Shown here piece by piece: positions 1-4,788 of a DNA stretch of 5,034 bases. A model generated the notes under the pieces. It searched no databases, was not told the DNA's origin, and saw only the letters and a list, made by a program, of their open reading frames with translations. Every line of letters begins with the position of its first letter. The first letter of the stretch is position 1. The DNA comes from Thermoguttaceae bacterium. Lineage in GTDB: Bacteria; Planctomycetota; Planctomycetia; Pirellulales; Thermoguttaceae. Both the position numbers and the translations under genes were made by a program. The DNA lies in contig JAFYVO010000435.1 of NCBI GenBank assembly GCA_017549085.1, positions 1 through 5,034 of the forward strand. Reading direction: 5' to 3'.

Positions 1-117
1 AGCCGCGGGCGACGACAATCGCGGCGACCGACGCTTCCGCCAACCGCCGCCGCGCTCTTCTCAACGCTCCGGAGAGTCGCCCGCGCCAATTTTGCGGCGG
101 CGCGCACCGTTCGGGGC
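1..117. other. Unassigned window edge
   Basis: No feature can be supported here. All three plus-strand frames are open through this stretch, but they run on into the tRNA unit and are very rich in Arg and Pro, as expected of non-coding frames in CpG-rich DNA. One minus-strand frame running off the left edge, from about base 65 downwards, has GC-rich third positions and reads LAEASVAAIVVARG, which could be the start of a protein continuing outside the window. No start codon with a clear ribosome binding site was found for it, so it is left uncalled. Confidence 0.2.
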
Positions 118-152
118 AAAAAAAAAGAGCTTCGACAATCTGCCGAAACTCT
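118..152 (-). terminator. Rho-independent terminator of the tRNA-Ile unit
   Basis: Read on the minus strand, a 12-bp stem (bases 152-141 with 137-126, including two G-T wobbles) closes a 3-nt loop (GAT) and runs straight into eight further T residues (bases 125-118). It begins 12 nt after the tRNA discriminator base, as expected for the end of a short tRNA transcript. The plus-strand reading has no T run after the stem, so termination should be directional. Confidence 0.9.
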
Positions 153-163
153 TCTCTTTACAG

Positions 164-238
164 TGGGCGCACATGGACTCGAACCATGGACCTCGTCCTT
201 ATCAGGGACGCGCTCTAACCAAACTGAGCTATGCGCCC
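164..238 (-). tRNA. tRNA-Ile, anticodon GAU
   Basis: The minus strand folds into a complete 75-nt cloverleaf. The acceptor stem is GGGCGCA with TGCGCCC, the D stem GCTC with GAGC around the loop AGTTTGGTTA, and the anticodon stem CGTCC with GGACG. The 7-nt anticodon loop CTGATAA places GAT at positions 34-36, which decodes isoleucine ATC and ATT. A 5-nt variable loop follows, then the T stem CATGG with CCATG around TTCGAGT, and discriminator A. The 3' CCA is not encoded: the next bases are CTG, so it must be added by a CCA nucleotidyltransferase. The gene stands alone between its own promoter and terminator and is not in a 16S-23S spacer, the commonest place for this isoacceptor in bacteria. 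That fits planctomycetes, several of which have unlinked rRNA genes. Confidence 0.97.
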
Positions 239-303
239 GACCGAGCGTTAAAAACCGCCGCTGGGAAGCGCGACGACCTTCGAACGTCTCAAACGTTTTC
301 CAC

Positions 304-331
304 ATTTTACCCTAAGAGCGCGGAAACGCAA
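304..331 (-). promoter_or_regulatory. Candidate sigma-70 promoter for tRNA-Ile
   Basis: On the minus strand, TTGCGT (331-326) and TAAAAT (309-304) are separated by 16 nt. The -10 matches the consensus at five of six positions; the -35 matches only at the first three. Transcription would start near base 297 and give a leader of about 58 nt before the mature tRNA 5' end. The site lies just beyond the terminator-like hairpin of the upstream gene. The hexamers are reasonable, but the call depends mainly on position. Confidence 0.45.
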
Positions 332-360
332 GGGGGAAAAACGCAAAATCTCCAAAAAAC

Positions 361-404
361 TTAAAAATTTTCCCGCCGTCCTCGTATTAACGTCAAAACG
401 GCGG
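361..404 (-). terminator. Terminator-like hairpin overlapping the gspK stop codon
   Basis: On the minus strand, CCGCCGT (404-398) pairs with ACGGCGG (379-373), and the TGA stop of the pseudopilin gene lies inside the loop. A smaller inner pairing, CGT with ACG around TAAT, could shorten the loop. The stem is followed by an interrupted T-rich tail (GAAAATTTTTAA, then another T6 run near 359-354). Position and tail suit an end to the two-gene transcript before the tRNA promoter, but the long loop and broken T tract make it weaker than the tRNA terminator. Confidence 0.5.
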
Positions 405-2615
405 CGTTTCGGACGCTCCGCCTCTTCCGCTCGTTCTTCCGCCCGAACCGAACGCTCCGCCTCCTCCGCTCGCCGACGCGCCTAATCCCTCGGACGCGGC
501 GGGCGTTTCCGTTTCGACGGAGGGAAGAGTCGCGGAACCGGCTTCCTGAACGGCGTTCGCGTCGGTTGAAGCGCCCGAATTGCGCCAACGTCGGTTCGAG
601 CGCATCGTTTCGAGCGCGTTCATCAGTTGGTCGCGGCGCGACGTCGGAGCGTTTTCCGCGCCGCTTTCTCCGATCGGAACGCCCAACGGATCTCCTTCCT
701 CCAACGTTTGCGGCGTCGACGCGAGATCGGCGGCGCCGGTCGCGTTCCCGACGCTCGTTCCCGTTCCGAACGGGTCTTCCGCCGTCGCGTCGGACGTCGA
801 CGCGGTCGGAACGCTCGGCGCGTCGAAGCGGTATCCGGTTTGGCGGTCGAGTTCGGCGAACGGGTCCGCGGCGCTTCCGGGCGTTTCGATTTCGAAAAGA
901 CCCGACGTCGCTTGGTCGAGCGCGCCCCACCCGGCGTCGCCGCCTAACGGATCGACGGAGCCGACCGCCGAACCGCCGAGCAAGATCGCGTCCGAAAAGC
1001 CCTTGCCGTTCATCGACAAATCTTTGTAAAAGACCTGCCGCGGCGGCTCCGTCGTGCCGTCGACGACAACTTCGGCCCGCGCCGACACGTCGACGCCGTC
1101 GAGAAAGCCGACGATTTGGGCGCGGTACACGTCGCCGCGCGCCGTCGTTTTGTCGTAAATCGCCTTCATCGTTTCCCAATCGACGACGCCCTTCGTGTAA
1201 AGCCAAGTCGCGTGTCGGTAATCGTCCGGAATCGCTTCGTTCAGCGGCGGTCGATCGTCCAAAATCCGCTGAACGTCCGCGGTCGCCAAGCCGGGAATCG
1301 CCGCCAAAACCGGACGCGGCGCCGCGTTGACGTTGACCCGACCGACGATCGTCGTCGAAGGACTCGTCGACGCGAAGTCGAGCAGCTGAAAAATTTTCTC
1401 CGCGTTCGAGTTCGAGCGCGTCGCCGACAGCGGCGAATCGATCGCCGTTCCGCCGACCAAAACGCAACCGCCGACGACGTCGAGCGGCGTCGCCAACGTA
1501 AAACTCGCCGGAACGCTAAAATCGACCTGCGTCGACGCGAGCCGCCCCCGCGGAACCGGGTTCCCTTCGGCGTCTTTCGCGTCGACGCCGCTCGTCGGAC
1601 CGAACTGCCGCGCCCAAACGACGAACTTCGCCAACTCTTCGCCGACGCGCGGAGTCAGCTCTTGATAAAGGAACTCCAAGTCGTCGACGTTCAAATCGAC
1701 GCGCGCTTCGCCGGTCGGGTCGACGTCTTTTTCGGCGCTGAAAACCGTCAGCAGCTCCTTCCAAGGAACCGCTTCCGCTTGACCGCGCCGTCGCGAGCCC
1801 CGCGCGCCCGGAAGCGCCGTCAACGAACCGCCCAACGCGGAATCGTTCGCCGCCGTCGGATCGATATTTTCGACGCCGAACGTAAAGTTTTCGTCCGTCC
1901 CGTAAAGATGCAAGCGGGTAACGCCCCGCGCCAAGAGCAATTCTTCGAGGAAAACCGGGACGGCGTTGCGCGGACTGTACGGGAGCTTTTCGTTCGTATA
2001 ATATCGCGTTTCGCCGCCGTTCGGGCGCGCCGTTTCGTCGGCGTCGATCCAGTCGAGGATCGAGTCGGCGGCGGTCGTCGTCATCCCGGGCAACTTCAAG
2101 AGCGCTTCGCGTCCGGCGCCGGGCTCCTCCGCCTCCCAAGCGAGAACGGCGTCGAGGTTCAGCCGCGTCGACTCGTCGACGAGCCCGTACCGCACCCCTT
2201 CGATTTCGTCCTCTTCAAACTTCGGCGACACGATCGTAAAGCGCGACGTCGCCGTTCCGCCGTCTTCGAGCGTCAACAGGGGCGCGGCGCAAAAGTAACT
2301 CGGATTGTCGTAAACGCCGCCGATTTTCTCCCGTTCCTCCGGGCTCGTTTCGAGCGTTCCGACCAAAAACGCGACCGCCGACCGGTCGACGCTCCGGGCA
2401 AGCGCGTCGTATCCGCGAGTTTGCGTCGCCGCGCGCTCCGTTTGCATCAACGTCAAGAGGGTCGCGCCGCCGAGCGTCAACGCCGCGACGACCAACGCGA
2501 CGATCAGCAAAACGACCCCGTCGCGATTCGCCCGCCGACGAAGCGCGCTCGCCGTTCGCCGTCTTTTTCCCTTTATTATTAATGAACGCTCGTTCGTTCC
2601 GTCGCTCGTCGCCAT
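393..2615 (-). CDS. gspK: GspK-type minor pseudopilin with long disordered C-terminal tail
   Basis: Predicted 740-residue inner-membrane-anchored minor pseudopilin of a type II secretion-like system; in characterised systems GspK sits at the pseudopilus tip with GspI and GspJ. Residues 1-32 are basic, followed by a prepilin-type site at G33/V34 and a hydrophobic segment at 34-57. Position +5 after the site is Ile, not Glu, as is typical of GspK. The family core follows: GLVDESTRLNLDA (144-156), the helix-hairpin-helix-like LLKLPGMT...ILDWIDADE (172-194), RPNGGE..YY (197-206), YSPRN (213-217) and ELLLARGVT (225-233). A second SAM/HhH-like unit begins GRVNVNAAPRPVLAAIPGL (425-443). Residues about 545-740 are Ala/Gly/Ser/Thr-rich, probably disordered, and not part of the usual family. 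ATG is the only usable start: an in-frame TAA lies 18 nt upstream, and the next start-type codon is TTG36 inside the membrane segment. GAGGAA directly abuts the ATG, so the Shine-Dalgarno is weak. It lies 49 nt downstream of the GH10-like gene, probably co-transcribed. Confidence 0.82.
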   Translation of the reverse strand: MATSDGTNERSLIIKGKRRRTASALRRRANRDGVVLLIVALVVAALTLGGATLLTLMQTERAATQTRGYDALARSVDRSAVAFLVGTLETSPEEREKIGGVYDNPSYFCAAPLLTLEDGGTATSRFTIVSPKFEEDEIEGVRYGLVDESTRLNLDAVLAWEAEEPGAGREALLKLPGMTTTAADSILDWIDADETARPNGGETRYYTNEKLPYSPRNAVPVFLEELLLARGVTRLHLYGTDENFTFGVENIDPTAANDSALGGSLTALPGARGSRRRGQAEAVPWKELLTVFSAEKDVDPTGEARVDLNVDDLEFLYQELTPRVGEELAKFVVWARQFGPTSGVDAKDAEGNPVPRGRLASTQVDFSVPASFTLATPLDVVGGCVLVGGTAIDSPLSATRSNSNAEKIFQLLDFASTSPSTTIVGRVNVNAAPRPVLAAIPGLATADVQRILDDRPPLNEAIPDDYRHATWLYTKGVVDWETMKAIYDKTTARGDVYRAQIVGFLDGVDVSARAEVVVDGTTEPPRQVFYKDLSMNGKGFSDAILLGGSAVGSVDPLGGDAGWGALDQATSGLFEIETPGSAADPFAELDRQTGYRFDAPSVPTASTSDATAEDPFGTGTSVGNATGAADLASTPQTLEEGDPLGVPIGESGAENAPTSRRDQLMNALETMRSNRRWRNSGASTDANAVQEAGSATLPSVETETPAASEGLGASASGGGGAFGSGGRTSGRGGASETPPF

Positions 2616-2664
2616 TTCCTCGCTCGTTCTTTAATTTCCGCCGTTCGAATCGCCGCGAACGTCG

Positions 2665-4368
2665 TTATCCCCAATAAGCGCGTTTGAGCGCCGCCAACTT
2701 ATGCAACGCCGACTTCGGACGCCCGGCTTCGTCGAACAAACCGGACGTCGGGAACTCGTCCCGCTCCGCTCGACTCGTCCTTTGAACGTCGTCGCGTCCG
2801 CCGTTCGCGTCGCCGACGGAGCGCGTCGTTTCGTCTTCCGCCGCCCCTTCCGCTTCCTCGACGCCGTCTTCCCAACGACTCCAAATCGCTTCGACGACGG
2901 AGCGGCGCGCCATCGCGGTCAAAAAAAAGCGCCGCGCGTTCTCCTGCTGCGTTCGCTCGCTCCAAAACGACTCGTCGACCTCCACCTCCGGCGGCGCGGT
3001 CAGCAACCCGTCGAGATCGACGCCGTTTTCTTGTTTTCCCCAACCGAACCAGCGCCCCCAAGCGTTCTCCGCCGACGACGAGAAGAGCGTCGCGACGCGC
3101 TTCCTCGGGTTCGCGCTCGGAAAAGACGCCGCGACGCAAATCGGAACGCCGAGCGTCGCCCAACGGTCGAAAAAGTAATGCAACTCCAACGGGTCGCGCG
3201 GCGCCGTCGCCCAACGAGACAAGCCGAAATTCGCTTCAAGGTAAACCCCGTCGAACGCGCCCCGCCCGACAAGTCGAGAAGCGATCTCGACGGGAATCCC
3301 CGCCGACGCGCCGCCGAACCGCTCCGCGTCGCCAAAAGGTCGCTCGAACCCCCAAAACGCTTCCGCGCCCGGAACGAGCCGTCGAATCCTCCGCGCCGCT
3401 TCTTCCGTCGCCGCGAACCGCGTTTCCGCCGTCGGGCCCCAATCGCTCAACTCGACGTTCGTCGCGACAATCCAACGCCCGACGCGAACCCCGGCGCGTA
3501 AAACCGCCGCTTCGACAAAACGCCAAAAACCTTCCGCGACCTCCGCGGCGGAACGCCCGGCAAGCCAACGCGGAACCGTTCGCGGCGTCCAACGCGTCAA
3601 CGGGCCGAACGTCGTTCGCCACCCCCGTTTTTCGCCGAACGCCAACGCTCGGTCGAACGCGCTCCAATCGAACGCGCCTTCGCGACGCTCGACGTCCGCC
3701 CAAGAGATCGTCGGATTAAAAACGTTAAAACACGACCGCAAACGACGACGCGACGCGCCCGACGGCCCGGAAAACGGCGTTTTCTCTCCGACGAACGACG
3801 AAACGCCCGCTGAAAACCCCAACGCCGTCGGTCGCTCCGCCTCCCCGTCCCGACGCGCTTCCATCGCTTGTTCTAAAAAGACCTCGTTCGTCGCCAAACA
3901 CGTCTCGCGCAACGCGTCGAAGAGCGCCGCGCATTCGCCCTCGAACCCCGGCGCGCTCCGATCCGACGTCGCCAACTCCGCGAAACGACGCAAATCGCGA
4001 CGCGTCGCCTCCGTCAAGTTTTTAGGTATTTTCAGCCCGAGCGCGCCCCACTCGCAACGCTTGCGCAACAACCGCCCCAACTGCCCGCGCGCCAACTCCA
4101 AAAAAAGCGAACGAGGAACGCTCGACGGCGCCAACGTTCCCGTCGACGCGAAAAGCATCCCCTCGCGCTTCGAAACGTAAGGCGCGTAAACGCGCCCCGA
4201 ACCGCTCGACGACGGCGAAATTCGCAACAGATTCAACGTCTCCGAATACGGCTCGACGCGCGCCTCCGACGAGGTCGGCGCTCGCCCGCGACGCGCAAAA
4301 AAAACGCGACGCGCTCCCGCCGCGTTAAGCGCTCGTTTCGGATAAATAAAAATAAACTCGCTCGCCAT
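2665..4368 (-). CDS. Planctomycete-type GH10-like TIM-barrel protein, probably catalytically degenerate
   Basis: A 567-residue protein that resembles glycoside hydrolase family 10 (endo-xylanase fold) in its second half, after an N-terminal domain at about 1-175 that includes LELARGQLGRLLRKRCEWG (90-108). GH10-like landmarks are FNVFNPTISWADVERREGAF (214-233), the beta-3-like TFGPLTRW (253-260), WIVATNVELSDW (299-310), GVPICVAASFP (407-417), SVVEAIWSRWEDG (490-502) and the C-terminal GLFDEAGRPKSALHKLAAL (543-561). Aligned by eye, the nucleophile Glu of the GH10 'ITE' strand is Ala414, and the acid/base region reads N-V-E (304-306) instead of W-x-x-x-N-E. The usual substrate-binding His is also absent, so xylanase activity is doubtful. 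I recall planctomycete proteins of this layout lacking the same residues, unverified here. There is no signal peptide or membrane segment, so it is probably cytoplasmic. An acidic linker at about 503-540 looks inserted. The ATG has AAGG 7 nt upstream, and the N-terminus fits the remembered family. Likely first gene of a two-gene transcript with gspK. Confidence 0.75.
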   Translation of the reverse strand: MASEFIFIYPKRALNAAGARRVFFARRGRAPTSSEARVEPYSETLNLLRISPSSSGSGRVYAPYVSKREGMLFASTGTLAPSSVPRSLFLELARGQLGRLLRKRCEWGALGLKIPKNLTEATRRDLRRFAELATSDRSAPGFEGECAALFDALRETCLATNEVFLEQAMEARRDGEAERPTALGFSAGVSSFVGEKTPFSGPSGASRRRLRSCFNVFNPTISWADVERREGAFDWSAFDRALAFGEKRGWRTTFGPLTRWTPRTVPRWLAGRSAAEVAEGFWRFVEAAVLRAGVRVGRWIVATNVELSDWGPTAETRFAATEEAARRIRRLVPGAEAFWGFERPFGDAERFGGASAGIPVEIASRLVGRGAFDGVYLEANFGLSRWATAPRDPLELHYFFDRWATLGVPICVAASFPSANPRKRVATLFSSSAENAWGRWFGWGKQENGVDLDGLLTAPPEVEVDESFWSERTQQENARRFFLTAMARRSVVEAIWSRWEDGVEEAEGAAEDETTRSVGDANGGRDDVQRTSRAERDEFPTSGLFDEAGRPKSALHKLAALKRAYWG

Positions 4369-4396
4369 CCCCGCGCCTTCGTCGTTCCGCGGCCTC

Positions 4397-4417
4397 CGTC
4401 GGCGACGAACGCCGACG
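4397..4417 (-). promoter_or_regulatory. Perfect 8-bp hairpin in the leader of the GH10-like gene
   Basis: CGTCGGCG and CGCCGACG form a perfect 8-bp stem, seven of eight pairs G-C, around a 5-nt loop (TTCGT in the minus-strand RNA). It lies 28 nt before the start codon and roughly 25 nt after the predicted transcription start. No T run follows it, so it is not a terminator. It could stabilise the 5' end or affect ribosome access. In CpG-rich DNA some such hairpins arise by chance, so the regulatory role is inference. Confidence 0.4.
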
Positions 4418-4448
4418 TTCGACTAAAATCGCCGACCGCCTCGCCTAA

Positions 4449-4477
4449 AATATAAATCAAAATTAACGAAAAATCAA
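4449..4477 (-). promoter_or_regulatory. Sigma-70-type promoter for the GH10-like/gspK unit
   Basis: On the minus strand, TTGATT (4477-4472) and TATATT (4454-4449) are separated by exactly 17 nt. The -35 matches consensus at four of six positions and the -10 at five of six. The predicted start near 4442 gives a leader of about 74 nt. A weaker alternative lies upstream (TTAAAG at 4583-4578 and TAAAAT at 4560-4555, also 17 nt apart), which would give a leader of about 180 nt; both may be used. Confidence 0.55.
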
Positions 4478-4581
4478 CGGCGCGAAAGGGCGTTCGATAA
4501 AAAAACGCCCGAAAATTCTCGCGGAGTCTTTTTAAAATCTTACCCAAACCGCCCATTTTACCAGACTGCAATATTTTCTTT

Positions 4582-4618
4582 AACTTTTTTAGGAAAAAAT
4601 AGGAAAAGTTTTAAAAAA
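4582..4618. other. Helically phased A/T tracts upstream of the oxidoreductase promoter
   Basis: Four tracts, T6 (4585-4590), A6 (4594-4599), A4 (4604-4607) and A6 (4613-4618), are centred about 9, 9 and 10 bp apart, close to one helical turn. AGGAAAA occurs twice, 10 bp apart (4591 and 4601), and AACTTTT (4582-4588) is the inverted copy of AAAAGTT (4604-4610). Such phasing is known to bend DNA, and the block lies about 50 to 90 bp upstream of the predicted plus-strand start, where an UP-element or a bend can stimulate transcription. Function is inferred. Confidence 0.45.
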
Positions 4619-4633
4619 TTCCACAGTTCAGTC

Positions 4634-4662
4634 TAGAAATAAGGACTGTTTTTCGTTATAAT
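4634..4662 (+). promoter_or_regulatory. Sigma-70-type promoter for the Gfo/Idh/MocA gene
   Basis: A perfect consensus -10, TATAAT (4657-4662), lies 17 nt downstream of TAGAAA (4634-4639), which matches the -35 consensus at four of six positions. Transcription would begin near 4669 and give a leader of about 120 nt. The -35 sits in the centre of the inverted repeat CAGTC (4629-4633) / GACTG (4644-4648), and phased A-tracts lie just upstream. This is the best promoter match in the window. Confidence 0.7.
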
Positions 4663-4736
4663 GAGCCTTGAAGAAAAATCGGACGTTTTCGAACGCCCAA
4701 ATCCCAATACGCCAAACCGCTTTCGCACGCTTTACC

Positions 4737-4769
4737 TTCGTCGACGGCGCGGCGGCGAACGATTTTTTT
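4737..4769 (+). terminator. Terminator-like hairpin (possible attenuator) in the oxidoreductase leader
   Basis: TTCGTCG (4737-4743) can pair with CGGCGAA (4753-4759), with one G-T wobble and a GC-rich 9-nt loop. Three bases later comes an uninterrupted T7 run (4763-4769), just 8 nt before the AGGAG ribosome binding site. No plus-strand gene lies upstream, so if the structure works it would stop transcription in the gene's own leader, as an attenuator. A second small hairpin (4681-4698, UUCG loop, one mismatch) lies earlier. The 3-nt gap before the T run and the GC-rich background make this uncertain. Confidence 0.35.
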
Positions 4770-4777
4770 GAAATTTT

Positions 4778-4782
4778 AGGAG
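4778..4782 (+). promoter_or_regulatory. Strong Shine-Dalgarno fixing the oxidoreductase start
   Basis: AGGAG lies 6 nt before the ATG at 4789, in an otherwise A/T-rich, unstructured stretch. It is the clearest ribosome binding site in the window and sets the start codon without ambiguity. Confidence 0.9.
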
Positions 4783-4788
4783 TATACA

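Larger units (their letters stand above)
4369..4788. other. AT-rich divergent intergenic control region
   Basis: These 420 bases separate the minus-strand two-gene unit from the plus-strand oxidoreductase gene and hold no convincing gene. The stretch from about 4440 to 4670 is far more AT-rich than its surroundings. It contains outward-facing promoters for each side, a leader hairpin on the minus-strand transcript, phased A-tracts, a small inverted repeat around the plus-strand -35, and a terminator-like hairpin in the plus-strand leader. Short open frames here (for example minus from 4556 or 4571, and plus from 4661) have codon use unlike the real genes and lack ribosome binding sites. Confidence 0.75.

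Noticed and set aside
164..238. tRNA-Ile as an integration site for a mobile element
   Set aside because: No repeat of the tRNA 3' end, integrase gene or composition break was seen nearby.
92..364. A plus-strand open frame of 90 codons spanning the tRNA
   Set aside because: It runs through a complete tRNA and its terminator on the other strand, starts with TTG without a ribosome binding site, and has no recognisable features.
361..1467. A 368-codon minus-strand frame overlapping gspK, and similar Arg/Gly-rich frames at 1516-2139 and 2699-3703
   Set aside because: Out-of-frame shadows of the two real genes: highly Arg-rich, no motifs, and in conflict with well-supported coding frames.
1116..2582. 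A 488-codon open frame on the plus strand opposite gspK
   Set aside because: Its translation is dominated by Arg with no recognisable domain, as expected of the complement of a CpG-rich gene. The minus-strand frame has clear GspK motifs.
2642..2661. Inverted repeat CGTTCG/CGAACG between the GH10-like gene and gspK
   Set aside because: Only 6 bp, no T run follows, and TTCGAACG-type words are common throughout this DNA. Background composition explains it better than a terminator.
4233..4571. Minus-strand small protein with a hydrophobic stretch (VDFSLILIYIL) in the divergent spacer
   Set aside because: It starts with TTG or a later ATG (4556) without a Shine-Dalgarno, has AT-rich codons unlike the genes, includes the promoter hexamers, and overlaps the start of the GH10-like gene in another frame.
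4661..4771. A 36-codon plus-strand leader peptide (MSLEEKSDVF...) ending just before the oxidoreductase Shine-Dalgarno
   Set aside because: Its ATG overlaps the consensus -10 element, so it would not be in the transcript from that promoter, and it has no ribosome binding site. It would need reconsidering only if an upstream transcription start were found.
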